From: Microcaldota archaeon
Lineage (GTDB): Archaea > Micrarchaeota > Micrarchaeia > Micrarchaeales > Micrarchaeaceae
Assembly: GCA_021817565.1 (NCBI GenBank)
Contig: JAKAUP010000003.1
Location: 207,026-271,025, forward strand
DNA length: 64,000 nucleotides
Reading direction: 5' to 3'
This document shows, piece by piece, positions 20,174-30,204 of this stretch. The position numbers were made by a program, and so were the translations under genes. The notes beneath the pieces were generated by a model, which had not been told where the DNA came from, made no database searches, and saw nothing but the letters and a program-made list of their open reading frames with translations. Position 1 is the stretch's first letter; every line of letters starts with the position of its first letter.

Positions 20174-21052
20174 TTGGATATCGGAAAATCAAAAAAGTCG
20201 CAGGGGGCGATGGAGTACCTGATGACGTATGGTTGGGCGATACTCATCATAGCCATAGTAATGGTCGCCATATTCCAACTCCACCTATTCGACCCATACA
20301 CGTTCTCTCCGAAGGCCTCGACAGGAAGTTGTCAGGTAATAAGACCGAACGGACCGAGAAGCAATATCTTCGTATCGGAGATAGGTGAAGACTGCCAGAC
20401 AAACGAGATACCACAGTACGTAGCGCAGTTCAACGGACAAACAAGTAAAATAGTAATTCAGCATTTAGGAAATGTAAATCCCCCCATTACCTTTGTGGCT
20501 TGGATTTTACCTGAAAGTACTAATATAGAGACGGTCGTTGTGTACTCCAATAGTAGTTGCGGTGGTGACATATATGGAATTGCAGTAGGTTCGTACGGAG
20601 CACATGAACTCGATGCCATTACCGGCTGCCCTGCCCCCACAGGCAGCGATCTCTCACTTAAATCCGGACAATGGTACTTCGTAGCTGCTACAATTAATTC
20701 TAATAAAGAAACATTTTATTTGGATAATCAAAATGATTCCAACACTGTTGCCACAACTACAAATTCGCTCCCGACTTTTAACCTCTCAATAGGGAGCGGT
20801 TATCTTGCCGCAAATAACTACTTCAATGGGTATATTTCAAATATTCAAATCTATAATACCACTCTCTCCGCCAACGAAATCAACGCCATTTACAATGAGG
20901 GAATAGGAGGCGCACCGTTGGATATTTCCAACTTGGCTGGGTGGTGGCCCCTAAACGGGAACGCAAACGACTACAGCGGAAACAACGAGAATGGAAACAG
21001 TATAGCGGTCAACTTCATATCCAACTGGGAGAACGGGTATACTGCACCATAG
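20174..21052 (+). CDS. Pilin-like class III signal peptide protein with LamG/ConA-like domain
   Basis: KKSQGAMEYLMTYGWAILIIAIVMVAIFQL N-terminus; TFVAWILP..GQWYFVAATINSNKETFYLDNQ..FNGYISNIQIYNTTLSANEINAIYNEG LamG pattern. Confidence 0.85.
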   Translation: MDIGKSKKSQGAMEYLMTYGWAILIIAIVMVAIFQLHLFDPYTFSPKASTGSCQVIRPNGPRSNIFVSEIGEDCQTNEIPQYVAQFNGQTSKIVIQHLGNVNPPITFVAWILPESTNIETVVVYSNSSCGGDIYGIAVGSYGAHELDAITGCPAPTGSDLSLKSGQWYFVAATINSNKETFYLDNQNDSNTVATTTNSLPTFNLSIGSGYLAANNYFNGYISNIQIYNTTLSANEINAIYNEGIGGAPLDISNLAGWWPLNGNANDYSGNNENGNSIAVNFISNWENGYTAP

Positions 21053-21087
21053 ATTGGTAGAAAAAAGACCAAAAGAGCAGGAGAAAA

Positions 21088-22101
21088 TCAGAGAATTCTC
21101 TCCAGTCCGGATATGAAGCTTGTGTCTGTGTATGATGCGTTTCTGTTTGAGCTTCCGAATCTCGGAGTTACTCCGGTTATCACAGACATCACTTCCACCG
21201 AATCTGCAGGAGATTCGCTTGTGAGCCTTGCTCCCATAATCACGTTTGCCTTTGGATCCAGGTCTGCCGTTACCCCTTCTACCATCTTTGTTACATCGCT
21301 GATGGTTAGTGATTCTGCTCCTGAGACATGCACAAGCGCGCTCTTCGCGTTCTCTGTGCTCACGTCAAGCAGTGGATGTTCCCTTACCGACTTTACTACT
21401 CTTTCGACCTTGTCTGGACCCGAGCCAAACCCGATGTTTATTGTTGCTGTCCCTCCAGACTTCATCACAGTCCTAAGGTCGGCAAAGTCTATGTTTATCA
21501 TGCTTGGGAGGGATATCGTGTCTGATATTCCCCTTACCGCATTGTATACGATATTGTCTATCAGCTCAAACGCCTTTTCTATTGGCAGGTTCGGGGCGTA
21601 GCTTAACAGCCGTTCATTTTCAACAACTATTGTTGTGTCTGTGTTCTTTACAAGCTGTTCTAATCCATAATCAGCCTTCTGTTTTCTGCTCCTTTCCAGG
21701 AGGAATGGGTATGTTACGAAAGCAACAACCAGCGCGCCCTGTTCCTTTGCGTATTTGGCTACAACAGGAAGCGCTCCGCCCCCTGTTCCTCCGCCCATAC
21801 CGCCGCATAAGAATACAAGGTCATGACCCTGTATTGTATCGTTTATTTCTCTCTGGCTTGCTTCTGCGCATCTGGCCCCTATCTCAGGGAAACCGCCTGC
21901 GCCAAGGCCTCGTGTAATCTCCTTTCCGATGAGGATTTTCTTGTGGGCGTTTATCATGTTGAGGTGTTTCGCATCGGTATTGAGTGCAACTGTTGTTGCG
22001 CTCTTGATACCCCTGTTTGTCAGTTTGTTCACCAAATTGCATCCTGCTCCGCCCAGTCCCAGAGTTATTATTTTCGCTCTGTAGTACTCCTCATCGTTCA
22101 T
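21088..22101 (-). CDS. ftsZ: FtsZ paralog (tubulin/FtsZ GTPase)
   Basis: TLGLGGAGCNLVNKLTNRG; FLCGGMGGGTGGGALPV; SMINIDFADLRTVMKSGG. Confidence 0.94.
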   Translation of the reverse strand: MNDEEYYRAKIITLGLGGAGCNLVNKLTNRGIKSATTVALNTDAKHLNMINAHKKILIGKEITRGLGAGGFPEIGARCAEASQREINDTIQGHDLVFLCGGMGGGTGGGALPVVAKYAKEQGALVVAFVTYPFLLERSRKQKADYGLEQLVKNTDTTIVVENERLLSYAPNLPIEKAFELIDNIVYNAVRGISDTISLPSMINIDFADLRTVMKSGGTATINIGFGSGPDKVERVVKSVREHPLLDVSTENAKSALVHVSGAESLTISDVTKMVEGVTADLDPKANVIMGARLTSESPADSVEVMSVITGVTPRFGSSNRNASYTDTSFISGLERIL

Positions 22102-22114
22102 TCGATTACCTTTT

Positions 22115-23185
22115 TTAGCCTACCATCTCGATTGACGGATAGGGATTGGCGCTTTTCTGTTCAAGCTTTCCGACTATGCTGGCGCCTTTTACGCCAGTCA
22201 CTATCGCCACTATCTCAATCGAGTCTTCTGCGCCAGGAAGAATCCTTGCGCCCCACTTTATGTTTGCTCTTGTATCCATTTTGTCGGTTATGATCTCTCC
22301 TGCCTTTATTGCGTCGCCTATTGTCAGGGATGAGCCGCCGGATATGTGTATCAGCGCGCCTTCTGCACCTTCAAAGTCCACGTCCAGAAGCTTGTTCTTC
22401 AGCACTGACTCTGCAGCTGTTGCAATCTTGTCATTTCCCCTTCCGCTTCCGACCGCTATGAATCCTACGCCGCCTCCGCCCATGATTGACCTTACATCAG
22501 CAAAGTCTATGTTTATCATGCTTGGCTGCGTTATTGTCCATACCAAACCTCCGATTGCCTTCGCAAGAACCTCGTCCGCCAATGCGAATGCGTCGTTCAT
22601 TGGCAGGTTTGGAACAAGTTGTACGAGACGATTGTTGTCTAGGATTATAACGCTGTCGCATACGCCTCTGAGTTCCTGTATGCCTTCCTCGGCCTTCACT
22701 TTCCTTATTCTTTCCAAGTCGAATGGGTATGTTACCATAGCGACTGTTATTGCGCCCTGTTCCTTTGCAACTCTTGCTGCAACTGATATCGCGCCGCTTC
22801 CGGTTCCTCCACCCATACCTGCACAAAGGAATACGAGCTGTGCGCCTGAAAACGCCTTCTCTATAAGACTGCGGTCAACCTCTGCGGCCTTCTTTCCTAC
22901 GAGAGGATCACCGCCGGCACCTAGTCCCCTTGTCAGTGTCTTTCCGATTATTACCTTGTTGATTCGATCGTCGATTATCTTGAAGTGCTGGTAATCTGTG
23001 TTGAATGCGCAAAAGTCTGTACCTTTCACGCCTGCCTTTATGAGCCTGTTCACTATGTTGCATCCCGCACCGCCGAAGCCCGCAGTTATTATTTTTATCT
23101 GCGCATCCTCGATTGCTGAGTTGTTGGAAGAAGCATCGCCGCTTCTGCTTGTGCCGTTCCCGAAGATATCTCCGAAATCTGCCAT
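22115..23185 (-). CDS. ftsZ: FtsZ (second copy)
   Basis: TAGFGGAGCNIVNRL; FLCAGMGGGTGSGAISV; SMINIDFADVRSIMGGGGVGFIAVG. Confidence 0.96.
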   Translation of the reverse strand: MADFGDIFGNGTSRSGDASSNNSAIEDAQIKIITAGFGGAGCNIVNRLIKAGVKGTDFCAFNTDYQHFKIIDDRINKVIIGKTLTRGLGAGGDPLVGKKAAEVDRSLIEKAFSGAQLVFLCAGMGGGTGSGAISVAARVAKEQGAITVAMVTYPFDLERIRKVKAEEGIQELRGVCDSVIILDNNRLVQLVPNLPMNDAFALADEVLAKAIGGLVWTITQPSMINIDFADVRSIMGGGGVGFIAVGSGRGNDKIATAAESVLKNKLLDVDFEGAEGALIHISGGSSLTIGDAIKAGEIITDKMDTRANIKWGARILPGAEDSIEIVAIVTGVKGASIVGKLEQKSANPYPSIEMVG

Positions 23186-23290
23186 ACTAATCGCCTTAAC
23201 AAATAATATATGATTAAGCTTTAAAAGGTTGTGTGGTGCGACTATTATCGGACTATTAGCGAACGCGTATGTATTGGAAGGGCGCGATGC

Positions 23291-23944
23291 TTATTTGACG
23301 AGAGAAGTTCGGTTGTATGCGCTCTCTCCGCGTAGATTCCCCGCACCGCTTAGTGCGACATACAACGAGTAATTTGATTTGCTTGCAGTGTAATTTACAA
23401 CCCATATGTCGTTTCCGTACTGGTCAAAAATGGATGGGAATGGGTTTGTCCTGAAGAATGTTGCGTGTGCATGGGTGGCGTTGTATGTATACGTCGAAAG
23501 ATAATTGTAAAGCGCAGTGTCTTCTCCGCTTCTTGCCTGAGTGGTAGCAGTTGCTATCGCAAGTGCGGGTATGTTTATTCCGCTTGTGGCGTTATTTATC
23601 AGCTCGTGGACCGTGCAATCGGATGCGTATATGTTGTTCACTACCGGTGCAAGGTTTTCGCTCGGGTAATTGAAACTCTCTACAAGATAGGTTGGGCACG
23701 GTGTTGATGCGTTGTATGTTGCGCTCACCGTTATGTACCAGCTGCTATTCGTTGTCTTGCTTATGTTCAGCAAAGTAAAGTTTGCATATGGCGCGCTCTG
23801 ATATAGATCCGAGAGCACGAACTGCTCCGCCTGCGTTGCGTTGATGTTTGACTTGCTGCTCGCATTTCCCTTGAATAGGAAAGCTGCAAGTGCTATTATT
23901 ATTATGACAACAGTCGCTATCCCGACTTTCTCTATCAGCTGCAT
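23291..23944 (-). CDS. Membrane-anchored secreted protein, unknown function
   Basis: N-terminal TM VGIATVVIIIIALAAFLF then Asn/Ser/Thr-rich ectodomain. Confidence 0.7.
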   Translation of the reverse strand: MQLIEKVGIATVVIIIIALAAFLFKGNASSKSNINATQAEQFVLSDLYQSAPYANFTLLNISKTTNSSWYITVSATYNASTPCPTYLVESFNYPSENLAPVVNNIYASDCTVHELINNATSGINIPALAIATATTQARSGEDTALYNYLSTYTYNATHAHATFFRTNPFPSIFDQYGNDIWVVNYTASKSNYSLYVALSGAGNLRGESAYNRTSLVK

Positions 23945-23992
23945 AAGAAGTTTTCTAATAGAAGTGTTTTATATTTATCGTTGTGCCTTTGC

Positions 23993-24373
23993 TCAAAATC
24001 CGCCGAAGATTGCGCCCACTCCAGAGTTAACCCTTGACTGCTCCGCATTTATAAGGTCTGTTATCTTCTGTTCTGCCTCAGGACTGGCGCGTCTTATTGT
24101 TTTGTATTCGTGTGCAAACCTTTCTTCAGCCCTCCCTAAGAACTCCTCACTTGCGTTTATGAAGATGTAGTATTTTCCGTCTTGAATGCCTGCCTCCCTG
24201 CCCTCTCTTACATAGCATTCCTGCTTTGAGAATATAACGCCTTTGTACTTGTCTTTGAGCAATTCGTTGTATTCGTCCAGGGTTATTGATTTGTCGGTTG
24301 CAGGGTTATAATCAAGCATGCGCCTTGCTGCCTCCACCTCTTCCTGCCCACACTCGTACACCCTTGAAGGCAT
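23993..24373 (-). CDS. Conserved-looking hypothetical protein
   Basis: 126-aa charged soluble ORF in same-strand run of genes. Confidence 0.6.
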   Translation of the reverse strand: MPSRVYECGQEEVEAARRMLDYNPATDKSITLDEYNELLKDKYKGVIFSKQECYVREGREAGIQDGKYYIFINASEEFLGRAEERFAHEYKTIRRASPEAEQKITDLINAEQSRVNSGVGAIFGGF

Positions 24374-24383
24374 GATACCACAA

Positions 24384-24779
24384 TCATTCGAGGAGCTTTG
24401 CGTTTATGCATCCGTCCCTTGAGGGTCTGTTCAGCACAATGGCCTTGCCCTTGTCAGTGTCTATAACTGTGCCTTTCGTTATTATGTTAAGTCTGGCAAA
24501 GTTTCTGTTATCCTTTGACTCGAGTACATTTTTTATCTCGGCTTTTGTATAGCCGCTCTTTGTGAGGAGATTCACGAACCCTGCCGACTTCAGCACCTTC
24601 GTGCGCTTTCCGCCTTTGTGCCGTATTGTCGACAAAACATTTTTCTTCGCGGACTTCGTGGCGGTGAAGTACCTGCCCTTTTCGCTTCTCCTGTTGCCCC
24701 TAGCCTTTATCTTTCGCTTTCCGTTTCCATCCCTCTTTGTCTTTGATGCACGGTTTTTCTGTTTGCTGTATACACTCAT
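24384..24779 (-). CDS. rps8e: Ribosomal protein S8e
   Basis: Basic N-terminus; NIITKGTVIDTDKGKAIVLNRPSRDGCINAKLLE. Confidence 0.9.
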   Translation of the reverse strand: MSVYSKQKNRASKTKRDGNGKRKIKARGNRRSEKGRYFTATKSAKKNVLSTIRHKGGKRTKVLKSAGFVNLLTKSGYTKAEIKNVLESKDNRNFARLNIITKGTVIDTDKGKAIVLNRPSRDGCINAKLLE

Positions 24780-24846
24780 TGATTACACCGGAATTTCTTG
24801 ACTTTATATGTTCCACTAGGTTAATAAACATTGTGAGGAGATTACG

Positions 24847-26706
24847 CTATCCGCATTTCTCCTCAACAAGTTCTTTCAGCTCCTGGCCGTCCACCACATT
24901 CGCGTATTCTGACATTATCTCTGACATTATCTCATCTTTGCGCGCCTTCGGCCTTTTCTTTATTGCAGAGTCTATAATCTTGCTTATCTCCGCTTTTGAC
25001 TTGCGCGAGAGTTGGCGCTCCTTTATTACTTCTTTTGTACGCTTGCCCGACGCAAGGCCCTTTATCACCTCTTCTACCGCCCTCTTTGTTATCTTATTCG
25101 CTTCGTAATGCCTGAATGCCTCTGCCAGTTCCTCCTCGTTTATAGAGTCCACATTGTACCCGTTTCTTGATAGCTCGACAAACTTTTGCAGAAGCGTGTT
25201 AGCAATGAACCGTTTGTCTGATTTTGTCGCATTGGAAAGTTTCTTGTAGAGGGCAAGCCTGTGGGAAGATATCATTTGGTTTGCGAGATCTTCGCTACCC
25301 AACTCCTTTTTCATGGCTTCCAGCGTTCGCTCAATGTTAGGTGATGCGCTTTCAGCTTCCTTCATGAGTTCTTTGGTTACGAGCACAGGCAGCACGTCCG
25401 TTTCAGGGTACATCCGTGCGCCCCCAGGTATCGGCCTTAGGAATTTGGTTGTAAAGAGCTTTGTATCGTGAACCGCCCTTGTCTCTGCAGGCACTCCAAG
25501 AACTGCTTGTGTCGCGCGCTCCCTTGCGTATTCTATTCCCTTTTCCGCCGCCTCCTTTTTTCCTGTTATTAATATGAAGGCGTCTTCTTTCCCGACTCCC
25601 AGCGCAGCCACGACGCTTTTCTCTTCCTCTTCGGTTATCCCATACTTAGCAAGTTCCTCGTCGCTGTGTATTATTCCCTTCACACCTCCCATTTTGGCGT
25701 AATCGCTAATCTCCGTGCCCAACCTCCTTTCGGGATTTACCTCTGTGCCCAGCGCCTTCCCGAATCCGTGTAGTTTGAATCCGTATACCTGCCCGCCATC
25801 CTTCATGCTTGATGTCATCATCTTCGACTTCGTCCCTTTGAATATGCCGCTCAACTCCTTCTTCTCCCCCACCTTTGCCGCCTGTCCTTCCAACAGCCGC
25901 TTTATTCTCAAAAGATTGACCTGCCTTATTACCTCGTTTTCTATGAACCTGTCGAGCGAACCGACCTCCTGGAGCCCCTTTATCTCCACCCTTGAGCCTT
26001 CCGCTATAGAGACATTGACATCCTGCCTTATTGAGCCTATTCCTCTCTGCACCTTGCCTGTTATCCTGAGCATTCTGCCTATGTAAAGCGCCACCTCCTT
26101 TGCCTCCTCGGGATCCTTTATGTACTGGTCGGTGTCTATCTCGACAAGAGGTATGCCTATCCTCTTTGTATCGTACTCGGCGCTTTCCTCGCCCGCCTTT
26201 ATTATGCCTGCTGATTCCTCTTCTAGGGAAATTGAGGGTATGCCTATCCTTCTCCCATTTACATTTATGTGGCCGTTCAGGCCAGTGAGCATCGTCCTTT
26301 GAAAAGCGCTGGGATTGCTCCCGTCAACTACCTCCTTTCGCATTGGCTCTATCTCGTAAAGCGGCTCCATGCGCATCGCATCCGCAATGGAGAGTGATAT
26401 GATAAGCGCTTCATTGTTTATCTCTCCGGGAGGTTCCTCGTCTACTTCAACGAGGCAGGTATCGCTCTCGCTTATTCTGTATATAAAACTGCGCCCTTTC
26501 TTCTCTTCGAAGCGCGCGGACTGGTCTATGTTGCCCATCTCTCCAGCTACGGCCCTTTGCTTCCTTTCCACATATGAGGAGTGCTCGCCCTCTTCTTTGA
26601 TGCTTGATGCGCATCTGCAAAATAGTTTATGGTCTGTCTGGAGGCGCTGATGTATCTCTAGGCCGCACAAAAACCCTAGCGCCTTGTAATCTATCTTGTC
26701 CGCCAT
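24847..26706 (-). CDS. gatE: Glutamyl-tRNA(Gln) amidotransferase subunit E
   Basis: GLEIHQRLQTDHKLFCRC; RIGIPLVEIDTDQYIKDPEEA; adjacent to gatD. Confidence 0.95.
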   Translation of the reverse strand: MADKIDYKALGFLCGLEIHQRLQTDHKLFCRCASSIKEEGEHSSYVERKQRAVAGEMGNIDQSARFEEKKGRSFIYRISESDTCLVEVDEEPPGEINNEALIISLSIADAMRMEPLYEIEPMRKEVVDGSNPSAFQRTMLTGLNGHINVNGRRIGIPSISLEEESAGIIKAGEESAEYDTKRIGIPLVEIDTDQYIKDPEEAKEVALYIGRMLRITGKVQRGIGSIRQDVNVSIAEGSRVEIKGLQEVGSLDRFIENEVIRQVNLLRIKRLLEGQAAKVGEKKELSGIFKGTKSKMMTSSMKDGGQVYGFKLHGFGKALGTEVNPERRLGTEISDYAKMGGVKGIIHSDEELAKYGITEEEEKSVVAALGVGKEDAFILITGKKEAAEKGIEYARERATQAVLGVPAETRAVHDTKLFTTKFLRPIPGGARMYPETDVLPVLVTKELMKEAESASPNIERTLEAMKKELGSEDLANQMISSHRLALYKKLSNATKSDKRFIANTLLQKFVELSRNGYNVDSINEEELAEAFRHYEANKITKRAVEEVIKGLASGKRTKEVIKERQLSRKSKAEISKIIDSAIKKRPKARKDEIMSEIMSEYANVVDGQELKELVEEKCG

Positions 26707-26716
26707 GCGATCATCT

Positions 26717-28045
26717 TCATACTAGGAACGTACCGTATTCCGTCCTGCCCTTTATCTCTCCCCTTAGGTTTTGCTGAAGCAGCCCTGCCACTTCCCCCTT
26801 TTTCCTGTTTGCTAGCAGCCATCCGAGTTTCACATACGCTGTTTCAGGTGTCATGTCCTCACAGTATATTGCGCCTGCGCGCTTGAGTAGCCTGAGGTTC
26901 CTATATACGGAGCTGTTTGTCCTCCCGTATATGCACTGCGATGTCATCCCTATTATAATCCCTTTCTCCGAGGCCTCGCGTATGTTTTCAATCCAAGAGA
27001 ACCCCTTGTGGGAGATTGATACTGGGGTATGGCCCAGGCCGGTGCCTTCTATTATAATCCCTTTGTACCCCTTTTCTACGAAGAAGTCTATTATCGATGG
27101 GTCTGAATTTGGATGCGCCACCACTATCCCTGTCTTCTGTTCGAACCCTGTTGATGCCTTAACCTCCGTTTTTTCCCCGATGCGATTGTATCCTGCTGTG
27201 TACCGTATCTCCCCGTCCTTCGTAACCTGCGCTATGGGTTTGTCGTTTATTGGACGGAAAGCGTCCCTCCTTGATGAGTGCATCTTTCTTGCCTTAGTGC
27301 CCCTGATCACATTGCATGCGTTGTCTGAACTTGATGCGTGCATACATACAGTTACTTCGGCTATGTCTGAGCGTGCCGCCACTGCGGCCGCGCAGTATAG
27401 ATTCATGAATGCATCGCTGGATCCCCTATCGCTGCTCCTTTGCGCACCAGTAACCACAACCGGAGAATTGAGATTTTCCAGCATGAATGATATCGCTGCG
27501 GAAGCATAGTGCATCGTGTCTGTGCCCATGGTTATTACCACCCCACGGCTCCCTTTGTTTAGTGATTCTGCCACCTCCTTTGAGATTGCGCCCCACTCTG
27601 ACGAAGACATATCCTCGCTGGGTATACTGAATAGATTGTTTACCTTTATGTTTGCGATTTCCGATATCTCTGGCACTTCGTAAAGCAGCTCTTCCGGCTT
27701 TGTAAGCATGTACACGCCCCCGGTCAGATAATCTATCTTGCTGCCTATGGTGCCTCCAGTGTATATCAGTTCTATATCAGGTAACCTGTTCTTTCTTTCG
27801 TATTTCACGCTCGGAAACTTTGGAATCTCTCGCTTCTCCCCTAATTTTTTAAGCTTGATATCTGAAAACCTGAATGCCGCATTGTAGCCGTTTTTCATCT
27901 TTATTATGACTGCGTCTTCTGAATTCGCTTCTGTGTTCGGCATCAGCGTACCCTCAAACTCTGAGCCCGTAGTCTTTATTGATATTATGTCGCCTACCCC
28001 TATTTTCTGCTTTTCCAACGCTTCACGCACTTTTTTTGAGTACAA
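26717..28045 (-). CDS. gatD: Glutamyl-tRNA(Gln) amidotransferase subunit D
   Basis: ELIYTGGTIGSKIDYLTGGV; VVITMGTDTMHYASAAISFML; asparaginase-like. Confidence 0.95.
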   Translation of the reverse strand: MYSKKVREALEKQKIGVGDIISIKTTGSEFEGTLMPNTEANSEDAVIIKMKNGYNAAFRFSDIKLKKLGEKREIPKFPSVKYERKNRLPDIELIYTGGTIGSKIDYLTGGVYMLTKPEELLYEVPEISEIANIKVNNLFSIPSEDMSSSEWGAISKEVAESLNKGSRGVVITMGTDTMHYASAAISFMLENLNSPVVVTGAQRSSDRGSSDAFMNLYCAAAVAARSDIAEVTVCMHASSSDNACNVIRGTKARKMHSSRRDAFRPINDKPIAQVTKDGEIRYTAGYNRIGEKTEVKASTGFEQKTGIVVAHPNSDPSIIDFFVEKGYKGIIIEGTGLGHTPVSISHKGFSWIENIREASEKGIIIGMTSQCIYGRTNSSVYRNLRLLKRAGAIYCEDMTPETAYVKLGWLLANRKKGEVAGLLQQNLRGEIKGRTEYGTFLV

Positions 28046-29320
28046 TTACAACACCTTGCCGTACAGCACGTTTGAGGTCACAGCCGTTATCTCAACATCC
28101 CTTCTTTCTCCCGGAATAATGGAGCTATCAGCAAGCACTACCTGCTTGTATGAATCTGTGCGCCCATTCGATGACCTATCATTTTGTTCTGTTATCAGGC
28201 ATTTATACCTTTTTCCTATGTGTCTTTGGTTGACCAGCCGCTGCGCATCGTGCACCTCCTTTGTAGCTATTGTACTCCTCCTCTTTATCTCTTTATCCGG
28301 TATCTGGGTCATTCTACTTGCCCTTGTTCCAGGCCTGGCGGTAAATTTGGATAGGTTCACCGTGTCCGGTTCGGTCGCCCTCACAAAATCTAAAGTATCG
28401 GCGAAATCCTTATCAGTCTCTGTGGGATACCCCACTATCAGATCAGTCATAAAACTTACCCCTGTCGCCTTTTTGCGAAGGTATGCTATATGGTCAGTTA
28501 CCTGCTCTGGCGTATACCCCCTACCCATTGCTCGGAGCACCTTCTCGCTGCCAGACTGTATGGGCAGGTGCACGAACTTGTAGAACCTGTCGGATGAGAG
28601 CGCGGCCGCAAAGTTCTCTATGTATCTCCAAAGGTGCTCTGGATTCAGCATTCCTATCCTTACCTTAAAATCCCCCTCTATCTCGCTTATAGACCACATC
28701 AATTCGCTTATGTTCGTGCCCCTGTCAAGTCCGTATGCGCCCACGTCTTGTGAGGTTATTTGTATCTCCTTTGCGCCCCTCTTTACTGCAAAACGCACCG
28801 CGTTCAGTATTGAGCTTTCTGCAAAGCTGTTAAGCGTACCTCTCGATAGCTTTGTGGCGCAGAACCCGCAGCTGCTCATGCAGCCGTCGCTTATAGGTAT
28901 CTGCTCTACAACCCTTCCGAAAGAATCCTTGTTGAAATACGATACCCTGTCGATTTTCCTGTATTCGCTCAGCATAATGGTATTGCCTGATGCACTCTCT
29001 CTTACCGCGTCGCTTATGCGCATTATGTTTGGAGTAGTGATTACGCTTGCTTCTGGCGCATATTTTGATATCCGTTCCGGGTAAGAACCTGCCATACAAC
29101 CTGTTGCAACTATCCTCTTCCCCTCAGATGCCCTCTTTGATATGTAGTCTATTATCCTGCGCTCTGCCGAGCTCTTTACTACGCACGTGTTGACCAGAAC
29201 CACGTCCGCCTCGCTCTCGCTGTTGCATACCCTTATTCCATCTTCTTTCAGTATCGTATCTATGATGGAACTGTCCGCATGGTTTAGGGAACAGCCGTAT
29301 GTTTTTATATACACCTGCAT
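28046..29320 (-). CDS. MiaB-like tRNA methylthiotransferase (archaeal MtaB/CDKAL1 type)
   Basis: VYIKTYGCSLNHADS; SDGCMSSCGFCATKLSRG radical SAM CxxxCxxC; C-terminal TRAM. Confidence 0.92.
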   Translation of the reverse strand: MQVYIKTYGCSLNHADSSIIDTILKEDGIRVCNSESEADVVLVNTCVVKSSAERRIIDYISKRASEGKRIVATGCMAGSYPERISKYAPEASVITTPNIMRISDAVRESASGNTIMLSEYRKIDRVSYFNKDSFGRVVEQIPISDGCMSSCGFCATKLSRGTLNSFAESSILNAVRFAVKRGAKEIQITSQDVGAYGLDRGTNISELMWSISEIEGDFKVRIGMLNPEHLWRYIENFAAALSSDRFYKFVHLPIQSGSEKVLRAMGRGYTPEQVTDHIAYLRKKATGVSFMTDLIVGYPTETDKDFADTLDFVRATEPDTVNLSKFTARPGTRASRMTQIPDKEIKRRSTIATKEVHDAQRLVNQRHIGKRYKCLITEQNDRSSNGRTDSYKQVVLADSSIIPGERRDVEITAVTSNVLYGKVL

Positions 29321-29391
29321 AATACCAATTGTTATTTATTCTGAGTGGTTAAATAGATAATGTTTATTAGAAGATATACCCAGGTAATCTT

Positions 29392-29589
29392 ATGACATAT
29401 ATGTGCGATAGATGCAAAAGAGAGATATTCAAGTTTGAGGTATGTGGTTACTGTAAAAGGAACGTCTGCTTTGACTGCGTAAAAAGTTCACAGAGCGCCT
29501 CGAAGATAAAACGTCTTGTGATATGCAAGGATTGCTGGTCAGACATGAAGACAAGGAAGGCATATAAGAACAAGATGGACACAGTATAG
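29392..29589 (+). CDS. Small zinc-ribbon/treble-clef protein
   Basis: MTYMCDRCKREIFKFEVCGYCKRNVCFDCV...CKDCW; four CxxC pairs. Confidence 0.65.
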   Translation: MTYMCDRCKREIFKFEVCGYCKRNVCFDCVKSSQSASKIKRLVICKDCWSDMKTRKAYKNKMDTV

Positions 29590-29622
29590 CCGCACCATCA
29601 GTATCTTATTCTTTTTCAGCCT

Positions 29623-30204
29623 ATGTATCTGGGCGATCCGATAGGGGGCAGAGAGATGTATAGCGGGAGTTCGTGCTATAAACATATAGACAGGCTCATA
29701 AAGGAGAGATCTAAATTACTCATGGTTTGCACTCCGTATATAGACAACCACTACATAAGGTTTTTGCTTAAAGAATCGAGAAGGAAGAGGGTAATGCTGA
29801 TATCCTCCAAAGCCTCCGCAAGAAAGCTGAAGGGGCTGAATAAGGTTGGTTTGGGGCGGGATGCTGCTGTTTTCTCTTTTATTTATATTGCTTTCCTGTT
29901 TATCTTCCACCGTTACTGGGCAATGTTTCCGATACTCTTTTCCGTTCCCCTAATCATGGCCGTTGTCCTGCTCTTTTACTCTTCCGGGATGAGGATAGAG
30001 GTAAAAATAATACGGGATAAGTTTGTACACGAAAAGATGTATATTAACGACAGGGGTGCGATAACGGGCAGTGCAAACCTTACTTTTTCCGGAACCCACT
30101 TGAATGTCGAACATATAGATATATTGGATGGAGGAGGGGATGATGTCGACAGGCGCATAAAAGAGCTAAGGAAGCATTTCATGGAACTGTGGAATCTGGG
30201 CTAG
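29623..30204 (+). CDS. Single-HKD phospholipase D-like protein with internal TM segment
   Basis: LLMVCTPYID...HEKMYINDRGAITGSANLTFSG HKD motif; hydrophobic FIYIAFLFIFHRYWAMFPILFSVPLIMAVVLLFY insert. Confidence 0.75.
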   Translation: MYLGDPIGGREMYSGSSCYKHIDRLIKERSKLLMVCTPYIDNHYIRFLLKESRRKRVMLISSKASARKLKGLNKVGLGRDAAVFSFIYIAFLFIFHRYWAMFPILFSVPLIMAVVLLFYSSGMRIEVKIIRDKFVHEKMYINDRGAITGSANLTFSGTHLNVEHIDILDGGGDDVDRRIKELRKHFMELWNLG

